A stretch of 11,729 nt of DNA, from positions 1 to 11,729 of the forward strand of contig JBCCRH010000170.1 in NCBI GenBank assembly GCA_039208045.1. Direction: 5' to 3'. The translations under genes were made by a program, and so were the position numbers. Below, one piece after another: positions 1-7,104 of this stretch. Position 1 is the first letter of the stretch. The number at the start of each line of letters is the position of its first letter. This DNA is from JBCCRH01 sp039208045 (GTDB lineage Bacteria; Bacteroidota; Bacteroidia; Chitinophagales; Saprospiraceae). The notes below the pieces were generated by a model, which was not told the origin of the DNA, ran no database searches, and saw only the letters and a list, made by a program, of their open reading frames with translations.

Positions 1-1041
1 ATTGACATAGTGAATATTGCGCATAGCAACCGATAGGGTAAGTACTAGATTCTGAAAGAGCCAAATACCTGCTAGTGCTTTTAAAAAGTCATTATTAGGG
101 AAAAAATTTAGATTTCTTCGAAAGAAGTACAGGACAATGGCAATAGCTAGGGCAATGGTGAATAGCAATAACCAAGTACCTTCATGTACATACTGACTCA
201 ATTCTTGGGGGGAAGTATTGGAATAATCAATCCATACGTACCGAAGGTCGGTAATATTGAAGAGGAGTACGACCCCATTGAGCAAGGCGAGGGTGAGCAA
301 CCCCAGCCGGTACTCATGTTTTAGCGCAAGCAGTTTGAAGGAACGCTGCTGCTGATCTGAGGCTGGGCGTTTTCGCGAAAGCGTAAATGAAAAGCTAGTA
401 CCAGGTGGCATCAGTAGATTGAGAAAATTGGAAGAGTATAATAAGGCAGCCGTAAGCAGCAACCCAATGCCCCAAATCACGATTTTATCGATAGCTAAGA
501 GCGAAAAGAAATGCTCAAAGAAGCGCCCCCAGCTATTCTCAATAATAGAAGCGAACTGTTGGGAAGCGGCAGCGTACAACACAAAAAAGAAAAGCCCGAT
601 GCCAAAAGGGAGAAGAATCATGCGGAGCCAATAAAAAGCTTGCTTAAGCGCAGGACTTTTGAACAGGTCTTGCTCAAATCGCTTGAGCAGCAGTATTGGG
701 GCTTCAAAAAATCCTGCCACGCCCAGGATCAGCGCAAACCCAATGAACCGCACTTCTCGACGCTGCACCGAGCCAATCAGCAAAAAGAAGGATAAGATAT
801 GCACGAGCTTTGCTAGAACTGAATGATGCCAAATGGTTAAGATCGCCGTAAAAAGAGTACCTGCGGTGAAGGCAAGAACATTCTTGGAGCGCTGCAAATC
901 GGGGCGAAAATAGAAAAGCGCCCCGATCGCAACAGCGGAAAAGAGGAGCGCGTTTACCCCCATTTCTGCTCGTACAAATAGAAAGGCATATAGAAATGCC
1001 CCAACGAAAATGAATAAGGTTTGATAAATAGTTCGAAGCAT
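1..1041 (-). CDS. DUF4173-family multi-pass membrane protein, partial (C-terminus beyond left edge)
   Basis: The reading frame is open from an ATG at 1041 down to base 1, giving 347 residues without a stop, so the 3' end lies outside the window. The protein is strongly hydrophobic, with about eight to nine predicted membrane helices (roughly residues 8-24, 31-45, 56-71, 79-91, 98-118, 141-159, 184-205, 247-263, 289-307). The C-terminal signature resembles DUF4173/DUF4153-type Bacteroidota proteins: TDLRYVW at 264-270, YVHEGTW at 284-290, and YFFRRNLNFF at 305-314 followed by a QN...SVAMRN segment. The biochemical role of this family is unknown to me. It is the last visible gene of a leftward module with a winged-helix repressor and another membrane protein. 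A 19-bp palindrome lies 17 bp upstream of its start, so it is probably under the repressor's control. Family assignment is from memory of the motifs. Confidence 0.8.
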   Translation of the reverse strand, partial: MLRTIYQTLFIFVGAFLYAFLFVRAEMGVNALLFSAVAIGALFYFRPDLQRSKNVLAFTAGTLFTAILTIWHHSVLAKLVHILSFFLLIGSVQRREVRFIGFALILGVAGFFEAPILLLKRFEQDLFKSPALKQAFYWLRMILLPFGIGLFFFVLYAAASQQFASIIENSWGRFFEHFFSLLAIDKIVIWGIGLLLTAALLYSSNFLNLLMPPGTSFSFTLSRKRPASDQQQRSFKLLALKHEYRLGLLTLALLNGVVLLFNITDLRYVWIDYSNTSPQELSQYVHEGTWLLLFTIALAIAIVLYFFRRNLNFFPNNDFLKALAGIWLFQNLVLTLSVAMRNIHYVN

Positions 1042-1057
1042 GTTTTGAATTTTATTG

Positions 1058-1076
1058 TACTTTGAATTTCAAAGTA
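1058..1076. promoter_or_regulatory. 19-bp perfect palindrome, putative operator of the HTH_34 repressor
   Basis: TACTTTGAATTTCAAAGTA is a perfect inverted repeat with 9-bp arms and one central base. It sits between the repressor gene and the DUF4173 gene. A close copy (TACTTTGAGATTCAAAGTT) lies at 2064-2082 before the first gene of the module, which points to binding by the regulator encoded between them. Binding is inferred, not shown. Confidence 0.72.
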
Positions 1077-1092
1077 AAAGATCAAAAAAATT

Positions 1093-1392
1093 TTATTCGC
1101 GTAATTTTAGCAGTTCCTCCAACGCATCTAAATGATCGTTAAACGCCTTTTTCCCATCGGCAGTAGCCTGGTAAGAAGTATTGGGCTTTCGCCCAATAAA
1201 CTGCTTTTTGATAGTGATAAACTTCGCCTCTTCCAAGGCTTTGAGGTGGCTCGCCAAGCGACCATCCGTCAGCTCCAACATTTCCCGTAAGGTCTTAAAA
1301 TCTACCCAGTCGTTCACCAGGAGTATCGACATGATACCTAGGCGAACGCGGTGATCAAAGACCTTCTGTAATTTGGTAATAATATCCTTCAT
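1093..1392 (-). CDS. Winged-helix transcriptional regulator (HTH_34 / MarR-ArsR-like fold)
   Basis: A 99-residue cytoplasmic DNA-binding protein made almost only of a winged helix-turn-helix. Residues 11-30 (FDHRVRLGIMSIL...) form the first helix. Residues 33-54 are the helix-turn-helix, with TDGRLASHLKALEEA as the recognition region. Residues 58-76 form the wing, including the KKQFIGRKPNTSY segment, and TADGKKAF lies at 77-84. This pattern matches the HTH_34 group of small Bacteroidota regulators. There is no extra ligand-binding domain, so any effector would act on the dimer itself or through a membrane partner. The gene follows the membrane protein by 15 bp and so is very likely co-transcribed with it. 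The two 19-bp palindromes that flank the gene pair are its best candidate operators, implying autoregulation. Confidence 0.88.
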   Translation of the reverse strand: MKDIITKLQKVFDHRVRLGIMSILLVNDWVDFKTLREMLELTDGRLASHLKALEEAKFITIKKQFIGRKPNTSYQATADGKKAFNDHLDALEELLKLRE

Positions 1393-1407
1393 CTGCTTGG
1401 TATTGTG

Positions 1408-2058
1408 CTACTGTCGGTACTCATAGCGGAAGTACATCCGCGAGCCATAGATAATGTGTAGCAAGCCAAAGCCAATACCCCAAAGCTCTAGCCCATAGCC
1501 AGGAACAAATAGCCCAATAAGGCCCAGTGCAATTTCACTCAAGCCTAAGTAACGGACATCAGGCAGCGTATATTTACTGGCATTTACCAGACCTAGGCCA
1601 TAAAACAAAAGAGTAGAAGGAGCAATCAAAAAAATGAGACCATGCAGCAAGGCAGCTAAGCAAAAGATTCCACCTGCCACTAAGGGAATACAAAGGTTGA
1701 TGAGCAGCCTTTGAGTAAGCGCATCCCATATTTTTTGGCCTTTGGCTTTAGCCGATCGGGTCGTGAAGAAAATACCAGCCCCAACTGCTAGCACTAGCAT
1801 GGTACTTGCCAGTCCGAAAAAGAATAGATAATCGATCTGTGGAATACCATTTGACGAAAGTCGAATAGGCGTGAGCGGGTCATAGCCCTGAAAAGGTACT
1901 TTTCCAATATACCAATGCGCAATACTAGCCCCGATTAGTGCAATTACCCCAGCGGTAACCCCCGACAAACCACTCAGCGAAATAAAGCGCGAGGAACGCT
2001 CCATGAGCTGGCGGATTTCTTGTAAGGTTTTTAATGGATTCTCTTTATGTTGTGTCAT
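1408..2058 (-). CDS. Conserved Bacteroidota multi-pass membrane protein paired with HTH_34 regulator
   Basis: With the start at ATG 2058 the product has 216 residues. A soluble N-terminus (1-25) precedes about six membrane helices (about 26-50, 76-98, 117-137, 139-157, 170-186, 190-206). A loop with KAKGQKIWDALTQRLLIN precedes the third helix, and ASKYTLPDVRYLGLSEI follows the fourth. I recognise this as a conserved Bacteroidota membrane protein commonly next to small winged-helix regulators, but I know no biochemical function for it. The longer frame beginning at TTG 2106 is rejected. Those extra codons hold a promoter -7 box and the 19-bp operator, and the TTG itself fits a -33 element. The gene is first in a three-gene leftward operon with the repressor and the DUF4173 protein. 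One possibility is that it senses a membrane signal for the repressor, but this is only a guess. Confidence 0.78.
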   Translation of the reverse strand: MTQHKENPLKTLQEIRQLMERSSRFISLSGLSGVTAGVIALIGASIAHWYIGKVPFQGYDPLTPIRLSSNGIPQIDYLFFFGLASTMLVLAVGAGIFFTTRSAKAKGQKIWDALTQRLLINLCIPLVAGGIFCLAALLHGLIFLIAPSTLLFYGLGLVNASKYTLPDVRYLGLSEIALGLIGLFVPGYGLELWGIGFGLLHIIYGSRMYFRYEYRQ

Positions 2059-2063
2059 AAAAG

Positions 2064-2082
2064 TACTTTGAGATTCAAAGTT
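2064..2082. promoter_or_regulatory. 19-bp near-palindrome, second putative HTH_34 operator
   Basis: TACTTTGAGATTCAAAGTT has 8-bp arms around a 3-base centre (TACTTTGA / TCAAAGTT, one mismatch at the outer base). It agrees with the palindrome at 1058-1076 in 16 of 19 positions. It lies 5 bp upstream of the corrected start at 2058 and overlaps the candidate -7 box, a position suited to repression. Confidence 0.7.
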
Positions 2083-2106
2083 AGTCTTTCTAACTTTTAA
2101 AATCAA
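2076..2106 (-). promoter_or_regulatory. Candidate Bacteroidota promoter for the three-gene module
   Basis: On the minus strand, TTG (2106-2104) and TAACTTTG (2083-2076) are separated by 20 bp. This fits the Bacteroidota -33 (TTG) and -7 (TAnnTTTG) consensus. The -7 box overlaps the putative operator, so a bound repressor would block it. The transcript would begin close to the ATG at 2058, giving a very short leader. Confidence 0.6.
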
Positions 2107-2154
2107 GTCGAGGTACGGATTTTCTATCTTCGTCTGCTACTTGATGGAAGGATT

Positions 2155-3060
2155 TTAGTTAATAGGCACTATGAAGCTAGCAGAAGGAACAAATCTATTT
2201 TCAGTATCGAACTGCTCTTCCAGTTCATCCACAAATAACAGGCTAAAGTCCCAGCTTACATTTTTCCGAATCAATCGCACGCCAAGTGAAAACGATCCGA
2301 CGGCCACATCATCAGGTGCAATAAAATAGTTATCCGTAAGAATAGCAATGCCATTATTAAATCGATAGATACCACTGAGGGTAATTCCAGGATTGGAAGA
2401 AAACTCCCCTTCGATAATAGCCCAACCGACACCCACAGAAAAATTCCGATCTATAGTGCCATAGGTCACCACTCCATTTATAATGCTCAGGTCAATCAAT
2501 CGACCCGTATTTGGAGCGCCAAAGAGGTAGCCTCCAACTCCTATATTGACTTTGTCCTTTTCAATGGGAATGGTAAATCTAGGCGTAATAGCAATAACGG
2601 GCGTTTGTTGTTCAAAGAGAGGACTTACCAATTCAAATAAAATGCCTACAGAAAAATAGTCAGTAACGCCAAAGTCAAATTGATTTAGGATTAGCAGGGT
2701 ATTTCTATAGTAAATCTCACTCCGTTTGGGGCCATAGCCGCTCGGGCTAAAGAGCAGTTGTGGCGTTCTAACCATCGGAATCCAATATTCGCCATCTGTG
2801 TAGTTATCGTTGATAATCTGTACTTGATCGACTTCGTCCAACGAGATATTAACTTTTCCAATTCCTTCTACCTCTAAAACGATATGTGTATCTGTCCATG
2901 CAAGTTGTTTACCAATCAGGGTATTGCCCTTTTTTATTTTTACAGATAGTATGACTTCTGTTTTGTCATCCTGTTCGGTTCTTTCTTCTTGGGCAAGCGT
3001 GGTAGAGAGCGGAAGCAGTAGACTTAGGAGTAGCGCGAAGCATATTTTTTGTAGCAACAT
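2155..3060 (-). CDS. Secreted beta-rich protein, putative outer-membrane protein of unknown function
   Basis: A 301-residue protein with a clear signal peptide (residues 1-23, hydrophobic core then TTLAQ). Residues about 36-82 form a small beta domain (KKGNTLIGKQLAWTDTHIVLEV...GKVNISLDEVDQV), recalling the SH3/Sm-like N-terminal domains seen in some Bacteroidota exported proteins. From about 115 onward, alternating hydrophobic strands suggest a small barrel: FDFGVTDYFSVGILFEL, VIAITPRFTIPI, VNIGVGGYLFG, FSVGVGWAII, ITLSGIYRF, SFSLGVRLI, WDFSLLFV, and a terminal FVPSASFIVPIN strand. I do not recognise a named family. The gene lies 96 bp upstream of the start of the module to its left, on the same strand. 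A terminator-type hairpin lies 63 bp upstream of its start and insulates it from whatever is transcribed further up. Confidence 0.75.
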   Translation of the reverse strand: MLLQKICFALLLSLLLPLSTTLAQEERTEQDDKTEVILSVKIKKGNTLIGKQLAWTDTHIVLEVEGIGKVNISLDEVDQVQIINDNYTDGEYWIPMVRTPQLLFSPSGYGPKRSEIYYRNTLLILNQFDFGVTDYFSVGILFELVSPLFEQQTPVIAITPRFTIPIEKDKVNIGVGGYLFGAPNTGRLIDLSIINGVVTYGTIDRNFSVGVGWAIIEGEFSSNPGITLSGIYRFNNGIAILTDNYFIAPDDVAVGSFSLGVRLIRKNVSWDFSLLFVDELEEQFDTENRFVPSASFIVPIN

Positions 3061-3116
3061 AGAGCGGGTAGGTTTAATAACTGAAAGTTAAAATAAAATC
3101 TTGGGTTGTTGAACTA

Positions 3117-3154
3117 TAAAAAGAAGACCTGTAACGTAATCGCTACAGGTCTTC
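3117..3154 (-). terminator. Rho-independent terminator-like hairpin, minus strand
   Basis: Arms 3123-3136 and 3141-3154 pair over 14 positions with a single mismatch (core AAGACCTGTA / TACAGGTCTT) around a TAAT loop. Read on the minus strand, the stem is followed directly by TTTTTA (3122-3117). On the plus strand there is no T-tract, so termination would be leftward. It lies 63 bp before the start of the secreted protein gene. Either it ends an unrecognised minus-strand transcript from 3155-3478, or it is an attenuator in a long leader. Confidence 0.72.
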
Positions 3155-3478
3155 AGAATGCATAGTTTTCATTTTGGTCTTACACGACAGCATAAATAAA
3201 GCTGCGTACATTGGATGTTGTGCTGAGGCTATACAGCGATTGTTAATGTTAAGCTAGACCGGCAATGATGCAGCGTCTGCTTGTTTTAAATTTGGCATTG
3301 TCTTTTTACTTTCCGTTAAAAGACACCTGCAAGTACGCTTAAAAAGAGGGGGCACATGAAGGGTATTTCGCGAGGTTCACATATAATTTTATTAAATATG
3401 GATTGAAAAATGGGTTAAGAGGAGTATTCAAGGGCATTTTCTGCAACAACAGACTATAATTTGGGTTAATTTAGAGTT
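3155..3478. other. Intergenic region with no convincing protein gene; possible minus-strand small RNA
   Basis: This 324-bp stretch separates leftward and rightward genes. It contains an 11-bp-stem hairpin at 3299-3325 and ends, in the minus direction, at the terminator at 3117-3154. The longest minus-strand reading frames I can find are very short (14 codons starting at about 3298, and 22 codons starting at about 3206 and running into the terminator stem), with no family resemblance. A TATAATTTG stretch at about 3455-3463 could belong to the promoter of the helix-turn-helix gene at 3479, but it does not match TAnnTTTG exactly and I see no good -33 element. Confidence 0.5.
3299..3325. repeat. 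Inverted repeat, 11-bp stem with 5-base loop
   Basis: Left arm TGTCTTTTTAC (3299-3309) and right arm GTTAAAAGACA (3315-3325) pair with one mismatch around TTTCC. There is no T-tract on the plus side. On the minus side it precedes the region that ends at the terminator at 3117-3154, so it could be a structural element of a minus-strand RNA. Confidence 0.5.
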
Positions 3479-4489
3479 ATGGAGCAATTACTACAGCAAA
3501 AGTTAATGGATCAGATTGCTGGTCGTTTTACTAAGCGATCGGAAGCGGTGGAAGCGCTTTCGACTATTTTGAGTGTTGGTAAAGACGCCGTGTATCGGCG
3601 TTTCCGTGGAGATACCTTGCTTACACCCGATGAGATTAGGGTGCTTTCGCAAAAATTTCAGATTTCGCTCGATGCGCTTGTTTTTGGGGAGACGGACTCT
3701 GTGTTTTTCACTTTCAATGCCTTCTCGCAGAAGATCAATAGTATTGAAGATTACTTAGATAACATCAAGGGTTTGTTGCACCGCTTGCGTCAGCTGCCTG
3801 ATGTTACCATTTACTATGCCTCTTCTGAGATTCCCTTCTTTTATTACAGCTTTTTCCCAGAGTTAATTGGGTTTAAGCTCTATGTGTTTGGCCGTACCGT
3901 CTGGGATTTGGATTATTTGCGCCAGCGGCCGTTTCAGCTTAATTTGTTGTCCCCACATGCTCTTGAGCTAACTGCTGAGGTATTGCACGAGTATATCCAA
4001 TTTCCAACCGTAGAACTGTGGAGTTATAACATCTTTGATAATACGCTCAATCAAATTGAGTACCACATGAATAGTGGCCAGTTTGCCAATCCAGAAGATG
4101 CCTTGGTATTATGTGATCGAGCCTCAGAATTGGTCGATCATATGTGTCTGATGGCTGAGCACGGAAGCAAGTATAAGTTGGGCATGGATCCTGCCGATGG
4201 TAAATCCTTTGAGTTGTATCACAATGAGATGATCTACACGAATAATACCATCTATGTAAAATCGCCTATTCACCGAATACTTTTTTCGACCTTTGCTAGT
4301 CCAAATTTTTTGCAAACCTCGGACGACCGAATCTGTGATTTTATTGAAGATTGGTTTCGGAAGATTAGGGGCAAATCGAATTCAATAAGCATGCAAGCCG
4401 AAAAGTCGCGCAATGCGTTTTTTAATGGGCTGAAGCGCCGAATTAGTAATGTCCGAAAGCGCCTCGAAGTACAATTGGAAGCCTATTAA
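3479..4489 (+). CDS. Helix-turn-helix protein with large C-terminal domain of unknown function
   Basis: A 336-residue cytoplasmic protein without signal peptide or membrane segment. Residues about 11-68 form an XRE-like helix-turn-helix. RSEAVEALSTIL comes first, then SVGKDAVYRRFRGD as the recognition helix and TPDEIRVLSQKFQISLDAL as the following helices; the last resembles the end of typical XRE domains. The remaining 260 or so residues are mixed alpha/beta and aromatic-rich (IYYASSEIPFFYYSFFPELIGFKLYVFGR at about 111-139). I do not recognise a named domain there. Similar long helix-turn-helix proteins occur in many copies in Saprospirales and Chitinophagales, but their function is unclear to me. 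A histidine kinase gene follows on the same strand after 90 bp. Some functional link is possible, but the protein has no receiver domain. Confidence 0.72.
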   Translation: MEQLLQQKLMDQIAGRFTKRSEAVEALSTILSVGKDAVYRRFRGDTLLTPDEIRVLSQKFQISLDALVFGETDSVFFTFNAFSQKINSIEDYLDNIKGLLHRLRQLPDVTIYYASSEIPFFYYSFFPELIGFKLYVFGRTVWDLDYLRQRPFQLNLLSPHALELTAEVLHEYIQFPTVELWSYNIFDNTLNQIEYHMNSGQFANPEDALVLCDRASELVDHMCLMAEHGSKYKLGMDPADGKSFELYHNEMIYTNNTIYVKSPIHRILFSTFASPNFLQTSDDRICDFIEDWFRKIRGKSNSISMQAEKSRNAFFNGLKRRISNVRKRLEVQLEAY

Positions 4490-4579
4490 TGCTGATTCAA
4501 GTAGTTTGAGCGACTATTCATAGGAAAATACTTGACTAGCGAAAGATAAATGAAGAAGTTTCGGGCAATCGTATAAGTT

Positions 4580-5653
4580 ATGTACAATCGGCAACGCCTT
4601 CGCACTTACCTGGGTTTTGATGATACTCTATTCATCCTAGTGGGTATTCCACTGGTTGCCTTCCTGATTCCATTGCTATTCTTTCGAGCTACTTTAGAAA
4701 ATGGGTTGATTGCCTACCTACCTAAGTGGGGGACTTCTTTGATGTATACCTCTGTCTATTGGTTTTCGGCGAGAGCTGTATTTATTTTCATGCGAAAGCG
4801 GTATCCTAATTACGGGGATACTAGCAGGCGAATTATTTACACAGTACTGGGGGTACTTATTACCTTCTTTTGTTTTGGCAGTTTGCTCGATTATGTGTAT
4901 CACAAGAATGCTGGATCGGATGATAATGGCATCAGAATTTTTGATTACCATGTAGCATCGCTGACGATACTACTACTTTGTTCTACCATTTACGAAAGTA
5001 TATTCCTATATGCTCGGTGGCGACGAACGATGATAGAGACCGAACAGCTTAAGCGCGAGCATATTCAGTCGCAACTAGAGGGGTTAAAAAGTCAGGTCAA
5101 TCCCCACTTCTTATTTAATAGTTTGAATACGCTCGTTTACATTATTCCTGAGGATCCCGATAAGGCGATTAAGTTCGTGCAGAAGTTATCAAAAGTATAT
5201 CGCTATGTGCTAGAAATTCGCGATAAAAAACTCATCTCGCTGAGCGAAGAACTAGGGTTTTTGAATGCCTACACTTTTTTGCTGAAAGAACGTTTTGGCG
5301 AAAGCCTACACATCGAGCTGGAGATTACTCCGGGCATGGAAGAAACAAAAATCGTCCCACTCTCACTACAAATCTTATTTGAAAATGCCATCAAGCACAA
5401 TATTATCTCTAGCCAAAAGCCACTCACCATTCGAGTAGGTACGGAGGGGGATGGCCGTTTGATTGTGCAAAATAACTTACAAGTAAAGCGACAACGCATG
5501 CCCTCTACTAAGGTGGGCTTAGAGAATATTAAGAGCCGCTACGCCTTTTTCTCCAACGAACGGGTGATCGTAGAATCGACGCCTACTTTTTTTATCGTTA
5601 GTTTGCCACTATTGAACTTTAATGCAGCAGAACCGACCTTTCCTATTTCTTGA
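4580..5653 (+). CDS. LytS/YehU-type sensor histidine kinase
   Basis: A 357-residue inner-membrane kinase of the His_kinase (PF06580) family. Four predicted membrane helices (about 17-35, 52-72, 84-105, 123-145) form a small sensor without a large periplasmic domain. A coiled linker (about 146-170) leads to the H-box QVNPHFLFNSLNTL (172-185), with H176 the likely phosphorylated residue. The N-box LQILFENAIKHN spans 263-274 (N269). The ATP-lid region with KVGLENIKSRY is at 311-321. Kinases of this family normally pass phosphate to a LytTR-domain response regulator encoded next door. None is present in this window: upstream is a helix-turn-helix protein without receiver domain and downstream a metabolic repair enzyme. 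The kinase is therefore an orphan here, unless its partner is encoded elsewhere. Confidence 0.92.
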   Translation: MYNRQRLRTYLGFDDTLFILVGIPLVAFLIPLLFFRATLENGLIAYLPKWGTSLMYTSVYWFSARAVFIFMRKRYPNYGDTSRRIIYTVLGVLITFFCFGSLLDYVYHKNAGSDDNGIRIFDYHVASLTILLLCSTIYESIFLYARWRRTMIETEQLKREHIQSQLEGLKSQVNPHFLFNSLNTLVYIIPEDPDKAIKFVQKLSKVYRYVLEIRDKKLISLSEELGFLNAYTFLLKERFGESLHIELEITPGMEETKIVPLSLQILFENAIKHNIISSQKPLTIRVGTEGDGRLIVQNNLQVKRQRMPSTKVGLENIKSRYAFFSNERVIVESTPTFFIVSLPLLNFNAAEPTFPIS

Positions 5654-5739
5654 TGTAAAATTAAAGTAGGAGAGCAGCTATTTTGTAGTAAAAAAGCTTA
5701 CATTTCTACGATGATTATAAGTTAAGACCTAATATCTCT

Positions 5740-6486
5740 ATGGCATTTCCAACCTACAAAGGGGAACTCCCTCACTTGACTACCGAACAGATGGTAGCAG
5801 TCGACCGCTTGATGATTGGTAAATATCAGATTGAGCTTTCTAAAATGATGGAAAATGCAGGACGAGCTTTGGCGACGCTAGCAAGGGCTGCATTTTTGAA
5901 GGGCGATGTAAAGCAGAAGAAAGTAGCCATCTTAGTGGGTACTGGGGGAAATGGTGGAGGTGCGATGGTCTGTGCACGCCATTTATTCAACTGGGGTGCT
6001 GATGTGACCGTCTATATTAGTAAGCCAAAAGGGCGGATGACGCGTGTACCTGCTGAGCAATTAGCTATTTTGCGATGCATGGAGGTAGCTGCTCAATTGC
6101 CCAATGCCTTAGAGACAGATGCTACCAAGTATGACTTAATCATTGATGGAATTATTGGCTACAGTATAAAAGGTGAGCCCAAGGGCGGGGCCAAAAAAAT
6201 GATTAATTGGGCCAATGATAGAGGGTGCCCTATACTCGCTCTAGATGCACCTTCTGGCGTCGAACTAAGTACCGGAAAAGTACATGAACCTGCCATTCGC
6301 GCAGCGGCCACGCTAACCCTCGCGTTACCCAAAAAAGGGCTGTTTGAAGAAGCGGTTATACCTTACAGAGGAAGTCTCTACCTAGCAGATATAAGCGTGC
6401 CTCCCATGCTTTATCAAGAGAAAAACTTGAATATAAAAGTAGGCCCAGTATTCAGCGTTGGTGAAATTTTACTTTTAGAAAATTAA
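5740..6486 (+). CDS. nnrE: NAD(P)H-hydrate epimerase, stand-alone YjeF_N domain (variant subgroup)
   Basis: A 248-residue Rossmann-type YjeF N-terminal domain protein, cytoplasmic. It would interconvert the R and S forms of hydrated NAD(P)H so that an NAD(P)HX dehydratase can restore the cofactor. Supporting motifs are MMENAGRAL (36-44), ILVGTGGNGGGAMVCARHL (64-82), a D136-centred IIDGIIGYSIKG segment (134-145) and ALDAPSG (167-173). The classical NNGGDG loop is here GNGGGA (70-75), so its aspartate is missing. Together with GYSIKGEPKG this matches a subgroup I recall from other bacteria and archaea. The C-terminal dehydratase/kinase domain of fused YjeF (NnrD) is absent and no nnrD is visible nearby. 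The gene starts 86 bp after the kinase gene. Its stop overlaps the stop of the convergent gene. Confidence 0.83.
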   Translation: MAFPTYKGELPHLTTEQMVAVDRLMIGKYQIELSKMMENAGRALATLARAAFLKGDVKQKKVAILVGTGGNGGGAMVCARHLFNWGADVTVYISKPKGRMTRVPAEQLAILRCMEVAAQLPNALETDATKYDLIIDGIIGYSIKGEPKGGAKKMINWANDRGCPILALDAPSGVELSTGKVHEPAIRAAATLTLALPKKGLFEEAVIPYRGSLYLADISVPPMLYQEKNLNIKVGPVFSVGEILLLEN

Positions 6487-7001
6487 GACCGTTTTCCAGT
6501 ACTTGGACTTTGGTTGATTTTTTTGTCTGATTCTGATGCTGGTTCCTCCTCATGACCAAAAATAAGCTCAGTACTAGAAAAAGTAGTGCCAAAAGTATCC
6601 GCTAGATTGACCACTTGACGCATGGCATCTTTGAGCTGTGCTTCGGTAAGCTCAGCTAAAGGGTGGGTGAATGTGCTGATGACAAAACCGTTATAAAGAC
6701 TATATTTTGCATCAAGCGCCGAATGAAAATTAGCAGAAAGCATCTTGCGTAATAGGGCATTATCTAATTCTTTATCCTCTATAATGGGGGTGAAGATGCG
6801 CATTCGGTTATTGGCTTCATCCGTCAAAACCAATAGGACACGCTCTAGATACAATAAATTCCAGGAGCCTTCTTCTCCATCCACTAAATCTGCTTCTTGT
6901 TTGAAAATGGTAGCCATTTTCTGGTTATTCATAGCCGATTGTGCAGAAATGGAAGACGTAGTGAGTCCCACAAAGAGGAGTAGGAGAATTGATAGACGCA
7001 T
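6483..7001 (-). CDS. Exported YbjN/CesT-fold-like protein
   Basis: A 172-residue protein with a signal peptide (residues 1-20, cleavage likely after SISA). The central part (about 47-149) looks like the YbjN / type III secretion chaperone-like fold: ERVLLVLTDEANNRMRIFTPI, then LLRKMLSANFHSALDAKYSLYNGFVISTFTHPLAELTEAQL, then QVVNLADTFGTTFSSTELIFG. That order (strand pair, helix with NFHSALD, strand with HPL, helix with QV.NLA) is characteristic. The tail (150-172) is charged and low-complexity. Relatives of this fold are usually cytoplasmic, so the signal peptide is unusual. The role is unknown, but binding of another protein would be the expectation from the fold. The gene follows the lipoprotein gene by 103 bp on the same strand. 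It meets nnrE tail to tail, with a 4-base overlap. Confidence 0.7.
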   Translation of the reverse strand: MRLSILLLLFVGLTTSSISAQSAMNNQKMATIFKQEADLVDGEEGSWNLLYLERVLLVLTDEANNRMRIFTPIIEDKELDNALLRKMLSANFHSALDAKYSLYNGFVISTFTHPLAELTEAQLKDAMRQVVNLADTFGTTFSSTELIFGHEEEPASESDKKINQSPSTGKRS

Positions 7002-7104
7002 AGCTTACGATGTTGCCATTTTATAAAAAATAGTTTACTCTAGTCGTAACAGTAAGTTACACCAAATAATGGCCGAAAGCTATATTTTAACAGTCGCAGT
7101 GCGG

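Noticed and set aside
419..795. Two plus-strand frames inside the left-edge gene
   Set aside because: They overlap the continuous minus-strand DUF4173 frame, which has membrane helices and family motifs. The plus-strand products look random.
3143..3298. Short minus-strand peptide frames (14 and 22 codons) before the terminator
   Set aside because: They are in the same frame but separated by a stop, lack family resemblance, and the second runs into the terminator stem. They are not supportable as genes.
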